Assembly: GCF_000620505.1 (NCBI RefSeq)
Contig: NZ_JIBC01000008.1
Span: forward strand, 186,001-250,000
DNA: 64,000 nucleotides
Source of the DNA: Sulfitobacter sp. 20_GPM-1509m
Lineage (GTDB): Bacteria > Pseudomonadota > Alphaproteobacteria > Rhodobacterales > Rhodobacteraceae
Reading direction: 5' to 3'
Shown here: piece after piece, positions 25,368 to 34,556 of the stretch
How the letters are laid out: each line of letters starts with the position of its first letter
How positions within the stretch are numbered: the first letter of the stretch is position 1
Notes under the pieces: generated by a model
Databases searched by the model: none
Told to the model about the DNA's origin: nothing
What the model saw: the letters and a program-made list of their open reading frames with translations, nothing else
Translations under genes and position numbers: made by a program

Positions 25368-26080
25368 TCGACTATGTCTCCTCTTAGAAAAGCCCGTGCC
25401 TGTGGCGTTTCGGGCCGGTTGAAAAATGTCTCTGCCGGGCCGCTTTCATGGATGCGCCCGCCCAGCAGGAACAGCACCTGGTCCGCCAACCGCCGCGCCT
25501 GCCCCATGTCGTGGGTGGACAGGATCAGCCGCGTGCCGGTGGATTTCGCATGTGTCAGAATCTCTTCGATCTCGCGCGTGGCGCGACCGTCGAGCGCGGC
25601 ACAGGGTTCGTCGAGAAACAGCACCTTGGGCTCTGAAATCAGCGCCCGCGCCAGCGCCAGCTTTTGCTGCTCGCCCCCTGACAGGACGGGTGCGGCCCGG
25701 TCCAGCATATCCGCCAGCCCCACCTGTGCGGCCCAATCGCGCGCACGGTCGCGGGCTTGCGCCAACGGCACCCCGCGCAGGCGCAGCGGATAGATCAGGT
25801 TCTGCATCACCGTGCGCCGCAGCATCACGGGCCGCTGAAAGACAAACCCCTGATGGTGGCGCGCCTCGTCCGTTGGACAGGCCCAATTGATCTGTCCCGC
25901 CGACAGCCGCGCGGTGCCGTGCAGCAGCCGCAGCAAAGTCGTCTTGCCCGAACCGTTCGGCCCCACCACCACACAGGCGCCGGTTCCGTCCAGCGTCAGG
26001 TCGATCGGCCCCACCAGAACCTGCCCGCGCCTGCGGCTTTCGATCCCCTTGGCCGTCATCGGGAACAGCTGCATCACCAT
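25364..26080 (-). CDS. tupC: tungstate ABC transporter, ATP-binding protein
   Basis: A 238-residue ABC ATPase. Walker A VGPNGSGKTTLLR lies near residue 38, the Q-loop in GFVFQRPVMLRR, the signature LSGGEQQKLALAR near 133 and Walker B VLFLDEPCAALD follow, then the switch His in STHDMG. It powers tungstate uptake with TupB and TupA and acts on the cytoplasmic face. It is coupled by short overlaps to both neighbours (7 nt with tupB, 4 nt with tupA). Sequence alone would not separate it from other oxyanion ATPases; the tupA neighbour gives the specificity. Confidence 0.9.
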   Translation of the reverse strand: MVMQLFPMTAKGIESRRRGQVLVGPIDLTLDGTGACVVVGPNGSGKTTLLRLLHGTARLSAGQINWACPTDEARHHQGFVFQRPVMLRRTVMQNLIYPLRLRGVPLAQARDRARDWAAQVGLADMLDRAAPVLSGGEQQKLALARALISEPKVLFLDEPCAALDGRATREIEEILTHAKSTGTRLILSTHDMGQARRLADQVLFLLGGRIHESGPAETFFNRPETPQARAFLRGDIVE

Positions 26081-26778
26081 GCCCCCTCGCGTTCGGTGCG
26101 GCCCAGCCAGTGGATCGCCAGATTGACCGCCACCGCCAGCCCGATCAGCACAAAGCCCAAGGCCAGCGCCAGCGCGAATTCACCCTTGCCGGTTTCCAGC
26201 GCAATCGCCGTGGTCAACACCCGCGTGGCGTGGTCGATGTTGCCGCCCACGATCATGATCGCGCCCACCTCGCCAATCGCGCGCCCAAATCCGGCCAGCG
26301 CGGCGGTCAGCAGGGCACGGCGGCAATCCCACAGCAGCGTGCGGATCTTTTGCCCCTGCGTGACGTTCATCGAGATCAGAAGATCATGATATTCCTGCCA
26401 AAGATCGCGGATCGACTGATGCGCAATCGACGCGATCAGCGGCACGATGATGATGGTCTGGGCGATGATCATCGCCGTGGGTGTGAACAACAGCCCCATG
26501 ACCCCAAAAGGACCGGACCGCGACAGGAACACGTAAACAATCAGCCCCACCACCACCGGCGGCAGCCCCATCAGCGCGTTCAGAATGGCAATGACAAACC
26601 GCCGCGCGCGGAACCGTTTCACCGCGACAAAGGCGGCCAGCGGCAGGGCAATGACACAGGCCACGGCCAGCGCGCTCAGCGTCACCCGCAGCGACCGCAG
26701 CGCGATCTCGACCAGCTCGGCGTCCAGCGTTACGACCAGCCAGAAGGCTTGCGCCAGACCGCTCCATAAATCGACCAT
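26074..26778 (-). CDS. tupB: tungstate ABC transporter, permease
   Basis: A 234-residue inner-membrane permease with five to six hydrophobic spans and the ABC permease coupling motif (RRALLTAALAGFGRAIGEVGAIMIVGG, where the EAA-type loop runs LAGFGRAIGEVGA). It forms the channel for tungstate. It is the first gene of the tup operon, downstream of a promoter region with three similar palindromes, so tungstate- or molybdate-dependent control is likely. Confidence 0.9.
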   Translation of the reverse strand: MVDLWSGLAQAFWLVVTLDAELVEIALRSLRVTLSALAVACVIALPLAAFVAVKRFRARRFVIAILNALMGLPPVVVGLIVYVFLSRSGPFGVMGLLFTPTAMIIAQTIIIVPLIASIAHQSIRDLWQEYHDLLISMNVTQGQKIRTLLWDCRRALLTAALAGFGRAIGEVGAIMIVGGNIDHATRVLTTAIALETGKGEFALALALGFVLIGLAVAVNLAIHWLGRTEREGAW

Positions 26779-26841
26779 GCGAGACTGGCCCCCTCCCCCC
26801 GCAGTTGGGCGGGCCCAACCGTATTCGCGTGCAGAGTGTCA

Positions 26842-26854
26842 GGACATTTTGTCC
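26842..26854. promoter_or_regulatory. tup operator copy 1 (GGACA-TTT-TGTCC)
   Basis: A perfect 5-3-5 palindrome 64 bp upstream of the tupB start. The same pattern recurs at 26891 and, with one mismatch, at 26933, with centres 49 and 42 bp apart. Three copies in a 182-bp gap are best explained as binding sites for a regulator of tungstate uptake. Confidence 0.6.
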
Positions 26855-26890
26855 AAGGCCAGCCCCGTCGGGCACGAATACCCCCTCTGC

Positions 26891-26903
26891 GGACAAGCTG
26901 TCC
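26891..26903. promoter_or_regulatory. tup operator copy 2 (GGACA-AGC-TGTCC)
   Basis: The second perfect palindrome, extended on both sides to 9-bp arms (26887-26907). A minus-strand TATAAA (26912-26917), a fair -10, lies just upstream of it in the direction of tup transcription, so this site would cover the transcription start. On the plus strand it is followed by ATTTTTAT and could also look like a terminator, but no plus-strand gene ends here. Confidence 0.6.
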
Positions 26904-26932
26904 GCAGATTTTTATACGCTTTGCAGGGGGCT

Positions 26933-26945
26933 GGACATTTTGACC
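26933..26945. promoter_or_regulatory. tup operator copy 3 (GGACA-TTT-TGACC)
   Basis: A third copy with one mismatch in the right arm, placed about 15 bp upstream of the putative tup -10, over the -35 region. It lies 16 bp beyond the stop of the neighbouring crotonase gene. Confidence 0.5.
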
Positions 26946-26960
26946 GTCCGGCCTGTCCGG

Positions 26961-27767
26961 TCAGCTTTCGGGACGCACCCGCGCGCCGGTCTTGTCGGCA
27001 AAAGCTTCGAGCCGCGCACGGGCCGCCGGTTGTGTGTTGACGATACCTGCGACCACAGATTCGGCATAGGCGCCGTCCATCGCGGACATATTGTTGATGT
27101 GGCTGATCGCCGAACAAATGGCAAAATTGGTCAGAGGCAGGTTTGCTGCCGCTTTGTCCGCAAGCTCGATGGCCTTGTCCAGGCTGGACCCCTCGACCAG
27201 ATATTGCGCAAGGCCAAGATCAACCGCCTCTTGGCCCTGATAGACGCGGCCGGTCAGAACCATGTCGACCATCCGCGCCTTGCCGATCAGGCCACTGACG
27301 CGGATCGTAGCACCGCCGCCGGTGAAGATACCGCGCTGGCCTTCGGGCAGGGCGAAATAGGTGGACGCATCCGCAACCCGCACATGGGCCGCACTGGCCA
27401 GTTCCAGCCCGCCACCGACAACGGCCCCTTTCAGCGCTGCGATGACCGGAACACCGCCGTATTCCATCTTGTTGAAAGCCTCGTGCCAGCGCAGGCAGAC
27501 GTGCATGAATTCATCGGGGCTGCGGTCGGCCTTCCAGTGTTCGATCAGGTCCAGACCGGCGCAAAAGTGGTCACCTGCCCCGGCCAGCACCACAGCCCGC
27601 ACGCCATTGCGATGGGCCGAGCTGAAAAACCGCACCAGCTCGTCGATGGTCGCCACGTCCAGCGCATTGCGCTTGTCCGCGCGGTCCAGTGTCACGATCA
27701 CCACACCATTGTCGCGCAGGGCAATGTCCAGATTGGTGTAGTCGTCGAAATGCGAAGCGTCGAGCAT
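26961..27767 (-). CDS. enoyl-CoA hydratase/isomerase family protein
   Basis: A 268-residue crotonase-fold protein with the strand [13 protein letters not shown], the oxyanion region [10 protein letters not shown] and the active-site segment [15 protein letters not shown], in which the glutamate occupies the position of the first catalytic residue of hydratases while the second is absent. It would act on a CoA thioester, but reaction and substrate are open. The start is the ATG of MLDASHF, preceded by AAAGGACTTTGCC. It stands alone between the tup promoter region and a 283-bp gap, with no co-directional partner close by. Confidence 0.88.
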   Translation of the reverse strand: MLDASHFDDYTNLDIALRDNGVVIVTLDRADKRNALDVATIDELVRFFSSAHRNGVRAVVLAGAGDHFCAGLDLIEHWKADRSPDEFMHVCLRWHEAFNKMEYGGVPVIAALKGAVVGGGLELASAAHVRVADASTYFALPEGQRGIFTGGGATIRVSGLIGKARMVDMVLTGRVYQGQEAVDLGLAQYLVEGSSLDKAIELADKAAANLPLTNFAICSAISHINNMSAMDGAYAESVVAGIVNTQPAARARLEAFADKTGARVRPES

Positions 27768-28050
27768 GGCAAAGTCCTTTTTTGGTTTAACGGGGCCGCG
27801 ATCAAAGACCGGCTGTGCGCGCGCAAAGCCCCGTTTGAAGAGGTCAGGACGAGAGATATGCCCAATGAAACAGGCAAACAATCTGAAAGTCCGCCTTGAT
27901 CCGTGACGGCGCGTCAGTTTGGCCGCCCGACCCGGGGGCGCGTTTGCGGGCCTCGTATGTATAGGTGCTATGATCTATTTCCTTGGTGAGGGAGATCATG
28001 ACGTGTGCATCTGACAGAATGCACAAGGCCGTGCCCTCTCGGCAGTGTCC
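27768..28050. other. 283-bp gap between two leftward genes
   Basis: No gene supported. It contains a perfect 7-bp inverted repeat with an 8-nt loop (TGTGCAT at 28004-28010, ATGCACA at 28019-28025), 26 nt beyond the stop of the threonine-aldolase-type gene. Without a T-run it is either a factor-independent stop of unusual form or an operator for the crotonase gene downstream. Confidence 0.5.
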
Positions 28051-29121
28051 TCAAGAAAATTGGCCCGTGTCGCCCCCGGCCTTGGCAAGACCTGCAATCT
28101 CGCTTTCGCTGCTCGCGAACGACGTCACGAAACGCACCAGCGCCTCATGGTTCAGGTCAATTTTGTCTGGCAGGATCGCGTCGGCGTACCATTCAGCAAA
28201 GCCAATTCCTGCCGCAGCCAGTTGCGCGCAAACCTCGCGGGGGAGCACCGCAAAGACCTCGTTGGCCTGTGGCGTCATGGCAATTCGCGCGCCCTTGATA
28301 GAGGCCAGGGTCATTGCCAAAACCTGTGCCCGTGCATTTGCGTGACGCGCAAGATCCAGCCAGTGATCATCGTGCAGCCATGCACTGAATTGCGCGCCCA
28401 GAAAGCGGCCTTTGGACAACAGATGACCGCTGCGCTTCATGCGTTCAGGAAAGCCTCGCGCCAGTGTCTTGTCAAAGAATACAACGGCTTCGGCGGCCAC
28501 TGCTCCGTTCTTGGTCGCCCCCAGACACAAGACATCTACCCCCGCACGCGCAGAGATGTCAGCCGGATGGCACCCCAAATGCGCCACAGCATTGGCAAAA
28601 CGGGCGCCATCCATGTGAACGCGCAACCCCGCATCGTGCGCAACACCGCACAGGGCCTGCACTTCGGCGGGCGTATAGACTTGGCCGTTCTCGCTGGATT
28701 GCGCGATCGACAGGATCTGCGGGCGGATGTTGTGTGGTTTGTCGTCGGGCATGGCGCGGATGTGGGCGGCGACGGCATTCGCGTCCAGCCGCGTGGCATA
28801 GGGAGCGACCGGCATCAGGCGCATACCACCTGTCAAAAACTCGGGCGCGGTCGATTCATCGCGCAGCACATGCGCCTGATGATGGCACAGGATCGCCCCC
28901 CACGGATCGCCAAGCGCAGACAAGGCCAGACAGTTTGCCGCCGTGCCCGAAGTGACAAAATAGGCAGCAAGGTCGCGATCAAACACCTCGCGCAACTTGT
29001 CTTCTGCCTGCTTTGTGGCTTCATCTGTGCCGTAGGATGCGCCCTTTTGGCTGAACTCGCGCATCAGGGCATCCAGCACGGCGGGTGATGCGCCGGATTG
29101 ATTGTCGCTGCCAAAACTCAT
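28051..29121 (-). CDS. L-threonine aldolase-type PLP enzyme
   Basis: A 356-residue fold-type I PLP enzyme of the low-specificity L-threonine aldolase family, which cleaves beta-hydroxy amino acids to glycine and an aldehyde. Visible residues are the stacking His in HHQAHVLRDE (80-89), the PLP-binding DGARFANA (171-178) and the Schiff-base Lys204 in LGATKNGA, the pattern of the Pseudomonas-type enzyme. Its promoter, shared divergently with the YheO-type regulator, carries the element AGTATAC-N13-TTGACAATT also found before the M20 gene. Within this cluster the true substrate is probably a hydroxy amino acid other than threonine. Confidence 0.9.
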   Translation of the reverse strand: MSFGSDNQSGASPAVLDALMREFSQKGASYGTDEATKQAEDKLREVFDRDLAAYFVTSGTAANCLALSALGDPWGAILCHHQAHVLRDESTAPEFLTGGMRLMPVAPYATRLDANAVAAHIRAMPDDKPHNIRPQILSIAQSSENGQVYTPAEVQALCGVAHDAGLRVHMDGARFANAVAHLGCHPADISARAGVDVLCLGATKNGAVAAEAVVFFDKTLARGFPERMKRSGHLLSKGRFLGAQFSAWLHDDHWLDLARHANARAQVLAMTLASIKGARIAMTPQANEVFAVLPREVCAQLAAAGIGFAEWYADAILPDKIDLNHEALVRFVTSFASSESEIAGLAKAGGDTGQFS

Positions 29122-29159
29122 GACGGTCTGCTGCCTCCCTGCAGGTGCGTTGCGTCGTG

Positions 29160-29188
29160 AGTATACTAAATGAATAGTGTTGACAATT
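29160..29188. promoter_or_regulatory. cluster operator/promoter, copy A
   Basis: AGTATAC-N13-TTGACAATT between the divergent aldolase and regulator genes. Read leftward it gives TTGTCA-N15-TATACT, a promoter ending about 39 bp ahead of the aldolase ATG. Its core 29162-29176 is a degenerate palindrome (TATACT-AAA-TGAATA). Copy B at 34557 has the same layout and spacing. Confidence 0.7.
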
Positions 29189-29213
29189 TGTATAGAAAGG
29201 ATAGGTTGGACCC

Positions 29214-29852
29214 ATGCGAAAAATCTTCAGAAACTATGTTCCCATCGCCGACAGCTTTGCAGCTCTGCTGAGCCCTCATGCAGAGGTGGTTCTGCATGAT
29301 CTGGAAACCGACACGGTGGCCTATATCGTCAATCCGATCTCGGGTCGCAAAGTCGGTGATCCGTCCGAAACGGCAATGGACGAGAATATCTCGCTCGATC
29401 TTGATGTGATGGGACCCTATCCCAAGATCAGCCGCGACCTGCACCGGATGAAGTCGACAACCGCCGTGTTGCGCGACGAGAACGGTGCAGCGGCGGGGCT
29501 GTTTTGCGTGAACCTTGATGTCTCGCGCTTTGATGCCGCAGCCGAGATGTTGCAATCCTTGATCGGGATACCCGAGCAGTCGGACCAACCGTCGGTCCTG
29601 TTCGAAACCGACTGGCGAGAGCAGATCAACACGCGCATCTATGACTTCTTGCGTGAACGACGCACCTCGCTCGAGGCGATGACCCGCGACGAGCGCACGG
29701 AAATGATTCAGGCGCTGGATGCCAACGGCGCGTTCAGCATCCGCAATTCGCCGACCTATGTTTCGCAGCTGTTGGGGATCTCGCGGGCGACCCTGTACAA
29801 GGCGATGCGCCCTGCCCGCGACAAGTCCAACGATCTGGGAAGCGGGCTGTGA
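29214..29852 (+). CDS. YheO/DauR-type PAS-HTH transcriptional regulator
   Basis: A 212-residue regulator. The first 115 residues form the YheO-like PAS domain (LSPHAEVVLHDLETDTVAYIVNP is typical, here shortened to EVVLHDLETD), and the last 60 hold a helix-turn-helix (TYVSQLLGISRATLYKAMR). The best-known relative, DauR, represses D-arginine catabolism. It is divergent from the aldolase gene and leads the rightward dehydratase-ALDH-esterase operon, whose first gene it overlaps by 4 nt. It is the obvious candidate to bind the shared operator at 29160 and 34557. Confidence 0.9.
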   Translation: MRKIFRNYVPIADSFAALLSPHAEVVLHDLETDTVAYIVNPISGRKVGDPSETAMDENISLDLDVMGPYPKISRDLHRMKSTTAVLRDENGAAAGLFCVNLDVSRFDAAAEMLQSLIGIPEQSDQPSVLFETDWREQINTRIYDFLRERRTSLEAMTRDERTEMIQALDANGAFSIRNSPTYVSQLLGISRATLYKAMRPARDKSNDLGSGL

Positions 29853-30865
29853 CACCCCGTCTGGTCTGGTCCGATGCGCAAGACGACGCGGCACATCAGG
29901 CCGCCCGTGTCCTGCGCAACGACCATGGCCGCGCGGCTGGCCTGCTGCCTGCGGATGTCCGGGACTCGACCACCATCACCGCCACGATCAACGGCGCAGG
30001 GCCGCTGTTGCTGAAACTGGAAAACCTGCTGCCAACCGGATCGTTCAAGGTGCGTGGCGCGATGACGACTGTGCAGGGCATCCCCGGTGTTCTGCCGGCG
30101 GTGCAGGGCGAGGTTTTTACAGCATCGTCGGGCAATCACGGGCTGGCGGTCGCCTATGCGGCGGCGCGCAACGGTCTGTCCGCAACCGTGGTTCTGCCCG
30201 AGGATGTGTCGCTCGCGAAATACGAAGTTGTGCGCCAGATTGCGACGCGTACCATCATCTTCGGCGCGGATTGTCTGAGTGCCGAGCGTCATGCCGCAAG
30301 CCTCGCCGCGCGCAACGGGGCCACGTATATTTCCCCTTATAACCACATTGGCGTGCTGTTGGGTCATGCAACGATCGCGGCGGAGATCGTCCGTGACTAC
30401 CCCGATGTCACGGATGTGTTTGTCTCGGTCGGCGGCGGCGGGCTGTATTCCGCGCTGGCCGTGGTATTGCAGCACCTGCGGCCAGATATCCGGCTGCACG
30501 CCTGCTTTCCGCAGAACTCCGCGCCGCTCTACTGGCGAAAGGTGCCTGATGCCCTGCGCGCCCATGAGCCGACCCTTGCCAGCGCCGTGGCGGGCGAGAT
30601 CGACCCCGACAGCATCACGATACCGCTGTCGCTGGACCGCCTGACCAGTTCCGTCACCTGCACCGAGGCCCAGATCGCAGCCGCGATGAAACAGCTGATG
30701 GCCGACTGCGGGCAGCGGGTCGAAGGGGCCGCGGCACTGGCTGTCGCGGGATGGCAAAAGCTGTCGCAGACCCAGGACATGCCGCGCCCGCTTGCCGTGT
30801 TGTGCGGCGGAAACATCACCGAAAGCCGCCACGCAAAAGCGCTGGGGCAGATCACCATGCCCTAG
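29849..30865 (+). CDS. threonine dehydratase-type PLP enzyme
   Basis: A 338-residue fold-type II PLP enzyme. The Schiff-base Lys67 lies in [10 protein letters not shown], the substrate loop is ASSGNHG, and the phosphate-binding glycine loop is VGGGGLYSA. Members deaminate or dehydrate hydroxy amino acids (threonine, serine, 3-hydroxyaspartate, and the EutB enzyme of hydroxyectoine breakdown). The regulatory ACT domain of biosynthetic IlvA is absent, as expected for a catabolic enzyme. The start is a GTG overlapping the regulator's stop. Presence of both an aldolase and a dehydratase for hydroxy amino acids in one regulon is notable. Confidence 0.88.
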   Translation: MTPRLVWSDAQDDAAHQAARVLRNDHGRAAGLLPADVRDSTTITATINGAGPLLLKLENLLPTGSFKVRGAMTTVQGIPGVLPAVQGEVFTASSGNHGLAVAYAAARNGLSATVVLPEDVSLAKYEVVRQIATRTIIFGADCLSAERHAASLAARNGATYISPYNHIGVLLGHATIAAEIVRDYPDVTDVFVSVGGGGLYSALAVVLQHLRPDIRLHACFPQNSAPLYWRKVPDALRAHEPTLASAVAGEIDPDSITIPLSLDRLTSSVTCTEAQIAAAMKQLMADCGQRVEGAAALAVAGWQKLSQTQDMPRPLAVLCGGNITESRHAKALGQITMP

Positions 30866-30890
30866 CGCGCATGCCCCTCAGGAGAGCCGA

Positions 30891-32315
30891 ATGGAAACCG
30901 CAAACTTTATTGATGGCAGTTTTGCCCCCGGACGTGGCGACGCGATCGAGCTGATCAATCCGCGCACCGGTGCGGGCATAGTCACCGTGCCCTCCGCCAG
31001 CGCAGACCAGATCGACGCGGCTGTCATGGCGGCGCGGCGTGCCTTTCCGGCATGGTCCGAAACCACGCCATCCGATCGCGCCACCGTGCTGCTGCAAATC
31101 GCCGACCGGATCGAGGCGGACGGCGACAGGCTGGCCGAGCTGGAAGCGCTGAACTGTGGCAAGCCGTTCCATTGCGTGCGCGATGACGAAATCCCTGCCA
31201 CCGCCGATTGCTTTCGCTTCTTTGCGGGCGCGATCCGGTCGATGACCGGGCCGATGGCGGGTGAATATCTGGCGGGCCACACATCCTTTGTGCGCCGCGA
31301 TCCGGTGGGGGTGGTTGCCGCGATTGCCCCCTGGAACTATCCGCTGATGATGCTGGCGTGGAAGCTGGCCCCCAGCCTTGCGGCGGGCAACACCGTGGTG
31401 CTGAAACCCGCCGAACACACGCCGCTGACCGCGTTGCGATTTGCCGCGCTCGTGGCTGACCTCTTGCCCAAGGGCGTGCTGAGCATCCTGACCGGCGACG
31501 GCCCCGGCGTCGGGGCTGCGTTGATCGGGCACCCGCAGGTCGACATGATCTCGCTGACCGGCGAGGTGGGCACCGGCAAGGCCGTGCTGAACGCCGCCGC
31601 GACCACGATCAAACGCACACATCTTGAACTGGGCGGCAAGGCCCCTGTGCTGGTCTTTGACGACGCGGATGTGGATGCGGCGGTCGATGCGGTCCGCAAT
31701 TTCGGCTTTTACAACGCCGGTCAGGATTGTACCGCAGCCTGCCGCATCTATGTTCAAGCCGGAATTCACGACGTCTTTGCGCAAAAGCTGTCGGAGGCAG
31801 TCAAAACACTGCGCTATGACAACGCCGACGATACCGAGAATGAAATCCCCCCGCTGATCACGGCAAAGCAACGCGACCGTGTCGACGGTTTTGTCCAGCG
31901 TGCCCGTGCGCGCGAAGGGGTGACCGTGCTGTGCGGCGGTGCGGCGGGTGAAGGCAACGGTCACTATTACCAACCGACAGTGATCACCAATGTCACCCAA
32001 GACGACGAGATCGTGCGCAAAGAGGTGTTTGGCCCCGTGGTGACGGTCGTGCGCTTTGACGATGAAGCGCAGGCGATGGATTGGGCCAATGACACCGATT
32101 ACGGTCTGGCCTCGTCGGTCTGGACCCGCGATGTGTCACGTGCGATGCGGGTGTCGAAAGGGCTGCGGTTCGGCTGCACCTGGGTGAACACCCACTTTAT
32201 GCTGGTCAACGAAATGCCCCATGGCGGGCTCAAGGCATCGGGCTATGGGCGGGATATGTCCTTGCATGCGCTTGAGGATTACACGGCAATCCGGCACATC
32301 ATGATCGCGCACTAG
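30891..32315 (+). CDS. aminobutyraldehyde dehydrogenase-type ALDH
   Basis: A 474-residue NAD(P)-dependent aldehyde dehydrogenase with the catalytic glutamate at about residue 246 (ELGGKAP) and nucleophile Cys280 ([11 protein letters not shown]). The C-terminal block [21 protein letters not shown] followed by [12 protein letters not shown] is close to E. coli PatD/YdcW, which oxidises 4-aminobutyraldehyde, so an omega-amino aldehyde is a plausible substrate. The start is the ATG behind AGGAGAG; the open frame upstream has no similarity. It lies between the dehydratase and the esterase in the rightward operon. Confidence 0.9.
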   Translation: METANFIDGSFAPGRGDAIELINPRTGAGIVTVPSASADQIDAAVMAARRAFPAWSETTPSDRATVLLQIADRIEADGDRLAELEALNCGKPFHCVRDDEIPATADCFRFFAGAIRSMTGPMAGEYLAGHTSFVRRDPVGVVAAIAPWNYPLMMLAWKLAPSLAAGNTVVLKPAEHTPLTALRFAALVADLLPKGVLSILTGDGPGVGAALIGHPQVDMISLTGEVGTGKAVLNAAATTIKRTHLELGGKAPVLVFDDADVDAAVDAVRNFGFYNAGQDCTAACRIYVQAGIHDVFAQKLSEAVKTLRYDNADDTENEIPPLITAKQRDRVDGFVQRARAREGVTVLCGGAAGEGNGHYYQPTVITNVTQDDEIVRKEVFGPVVTVVRFDDEAQAMDWANDTDYGLASSVWTRDVSRAMRVSKGLRFGCTWVNTHFMLVNEMPHGGLKASGYGRDMSLHALEDYTAIRHIMIAH

Positions 32316-32316
32316 G

Positions 32317-33351
32317 ATGTCTTCGCATGATCCGTTGCTGCCGGACTGGTCGCATGCCCTGCCCCGCTGGCTGGACCCGCAACACGAAGAGCAACCGCAG
32401 GATATTCCCAACGCGCCCGCGGCCAGCCTGCTTGCACTGACGGCAAAGCTGGGCAGTTCGGGTCCGCAGGTTGATCCGACGACATTGCCCGCCGCCGAAG
32501 GCCGCGCCCTGGCCGCGAACCGCGCGAAAATCTGGAACACGGACCTGCCCCCGATGCAGCGCCGCGCGTATGTGGTGCCCCCCGCCCGCGCCAACGCAGC
32601 ACCCTGTCGTGTGGTGGTGCTGACGCCGGAGCGTGCTGCGCCGGGCGCGATCCTGATGATCCCCGGCGGCGGCTTTGCCTTTGGTGCGCCTGAAACCGAC
32701 GAACACGCCGGACGCTGTCTGGCGCAAGATGCCGGAATGACCGTTGTCTTGCCGGACTATCGCAAAGCGCCCGAAGACCCGTTTCCCGCCGGGTTGAAAG
32801 ACGTGGCCAGCGTCTATCTGACCCTTGCCACGCATCCTGAAACCATCGGCTGCACCACAGGTCCGGTGGTGGTGGGCGGCGATTCCGCCGGTGCCAACCT
32901 TGCCATCGCAACCCTGTTGCTGGAACAGCAGACGCCCGCGGCGGGATTGCTGCTGTATTACGGCATGTTCGCGCCGGGGCGGCAGCGTGCCTCGCACCTG
33001 CGCTTTGCGGATTACCCCGGCTTTACCGCGGGCAAGCTGCAGCGCTATACCGAATGGTATCTGCCCGACCCGGCCCGGCGCAGCGACCCGCTGGCCGCAC
33101 CGCTTCTGGCAGATGATGCGGCGCTGGATGCCTTGCCGCCGGTGCACATCCTTGGCGCGGAAACGGACCCGCTGCTGTCTGACAGCCTGGCCTTGTGGCG
33201 CAGGCTTTTGGCGCTGGCGCATTCCGTGCGGCTGGACGTGGCACCCGGGATGCCCCACGGATTTTTGCAGATGTCACAACATCTGCAGGACGCGCGACAA
33301 GCCCTGACCTTGTGCGGGCGTGTCGCGCGGGATTTCGCCTCAGGTCTGTGA
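32317..33351 (+). CDS. alpha/beta hydrolase, HSL-type esterase
   Basis: A 344-residue hydrolase of the hormone-sensitive-lipase group. The oxyanion loop reads IPGGGFAFG in place of the common HGGG, the nucleophile Ser190 is in GGDSAGAN, the acid lies in AETDPLLSD and the histidine in GMPHGFLQM. It begins one nucleotide after the ALDH stop. It could cleave an ester or amide side group of the compound handled by this cluster. The N-terminal 100 residues form the usual cap and carry no further motif. It ends convergently with the M20 gene, overlapping it by 12 nt. Confidence 0.88.
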   Translation: MSSHDPLLPDWSHALPRWLDPQHEEQPQDIPNAPAASLLALTAKLGSSGPQVDPTTLPAAEGRALAANRAKIWNTDLPPMQRRAYVVPPARANAAPCRVVVLTPERAAPGAILMIPGGGFAFGAPETDEHAGRCLAQDAGMTVVLPDYRKAPEDPFPAGLKDVASVYLTLATHPETIGCTTGPVVVGGDSAGANLAIATLLLEQQTPAAGLLLYYGMFAPGRQRASHLRFADYPGFTAGKLQRYTEWYLPDPARRSDPLAAPLLADDAALDALPPVHILGAETDPLLSDSLALWRRLLALAHSVRLDVAPGMPHGFLQMSQHLQDARQALTLCGRVARDFASGL

Positions 33352-34512
33352 CAACTGCCGTGCCAGCGCGGTCCAATAGCCGATGCCGTGCGGGATGGCC
33401 TTGTCGTTGAAATCATAGGTCGGCGCGTGCAACGCATCGCCCCCTGCGCCCTTTTCAACGCCATTGCCGATCAACATGAACGAGCTGGGCAAGGCCTGCG
33501 TCAGATCCGAGAAATCCTCGGCCCCCGTGGTCATCGGTGCCTCGTTCAGATCGCGTCCCAGGGTTTCGACGGCCGTGCGGGCTATCTCGGTGGCATCGGG
33601 ATCGGTGACCAGCGGGCGGGCTTCCCATTCCCCTTCGACCTTGACGTCACAGCCGTTGACCAGCGCGACGCGTTCCGCAAGATCGTTCAGCGCGGAATCA
33701 ATCCGGGCACAGTTTTCCTGGGTAAAGCACCGCATGGTGCCGGTCGCCTTGACCCGCGCGGGCATCACGTTCGAGGCGTTTTCGTTCCCGCCATGGACGG
33801 ATCCCAGCGTGAGCACAATCGGATCAAGCGGTGGGAACCCGCGCCGGATCACCGTTTGCATCCCGATGGTGAATTCGGCCAGCGCCAGTGTGAGATCCGC
33901 GGCCAGATGCGGCCTGCCGCCGCCGTGTCCGCCCATCCCGCTGAACACCACCGAAAAGATGCCCGAGGCGGCCATCATCGGGCCGGTCCGCGTCGCAAAG
34001 GTACCCACAGGCAGGCCCGGCGCATTGTGCAGACCAAAGGCCATGCCGCACGGAAAGCGTTTCAGCAACCCGTCGTCGATCATGCGCCGTGCGCCGCAAT
34101 AGCGTTCTTCGGCGGGCTGGAACACGAAATGGATGTCGCGGGTGACCGACGGATCCTCCGCCAACGCCCGCGCAGCACCCAGCAGCATCGCCGTGTGACC
34201 GTCATGGCCGCAGGCATGCATCACCCCGGCATTGCGGGAGGCATGTGCCACGCCCGAGGCCTCCTCGATGGCCAGCGCATCCATATCGGCGCGGAACATG
34301 ACCGCCGGGCGATTTCCGCCGCGTCGCAGGGTGCCCACGACCCCGTGGCCGCCGACACCGCGGGTCACTTCCAGCCCGCTTTCTTCCAGGTGGCGCGCCA
34401 CAATATCGGCCGTGCGCGCCTCTTCCAGCGACAGTTCAGGGTGCGCGTGCAGGTCGCGACGGACCTCTGTCATAGCGCCGCAAAGCGCGTCGAAATTGGG
34501 CAACAAAGTCAT
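33340..34512 (-). CDS. M20 family amidohydrolase (HipO/aminoacylase type)
   Basis: A 390-residue metal-dependent amidohydrolase with MHACGHDGHTAMLLG near residue 100, the catalytic acid in QPAEERYCGARRMIDDG, the dimerisation domain with GMGGHGG, and the late metal ligand in TTGAEDFSDL. M20 enzymes of this group remove N-acyl groups from amino acids or hydrolyse indole-amide-type conjugates. It is transcribed opposite to the operon but from a promoter with the same operator as the aldolase gene, so it belongs to the same regulon. Deacylation of an imported N-acyl amino compound is a reasonable first step. Confidence 0.92.
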   Translation of the reverse strand: MTLLPNFDALCGAMTEVRRDLHAHPELSLEEARTADIVARHLEESGLEVTRGVGGHGVVGTLRRGGNRPAVMFRADMDALAIEEASGVAHASRNAGVMHACGHDGHTAMLLGAARALAEDPSVTRDIHFVFQPAEERYCGARRMIDDGLLKRFPCGMAFGLHNAPGLPVGTFATRTGPMMAASGIFSVVFSGMGGHGGGRPHLAADLTLALAEFTIGMQTVIRRGFPPLDPIVLTLGSVHGGNENASNVMPARVKATGTMRCFTQENCARIDSALNDLAERVALVNGCDVKVEGEWEARPLVTDPDATEIARTAVETLGRDLNEAPMTTGAEDFSDLTQALPSSFMLIGNGVEKGAGGDALHAPTYDFNDKAIPHGIGYWTALARQLSQT

Positions 34513-34556
34513 TTGGCGTCCTTTTTAACGTTTCGTCACGAAGTTTCGCCACAAGA

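Noticed and set aside
26887-26920. Rho-independent terminator on the plus strand (hairpin followed by ATTTTTAT)
   Set aside because: No plus-strand gene ends here; the hairpin contains one of three similar palindromes ahead of the tup operon, so an operator is the better reading.
28051-30865. Beta-hydroxyaspartate cycle
   Set aside because: The aldolase here is of the L-threonine aldolase type, and no aspartate-glyoxylate aminotransferase or iminosuccinate reductase gene is present.
29849-34512. Ectoine/hydroxyectoine utilisation cluster
   Set aside because: A EutB-like dehydratase and an M20 enzyme are present, but the ectoine hydrolase (DoeA/EutD), EutA, EutC and the EnuR-type regulator are missing.
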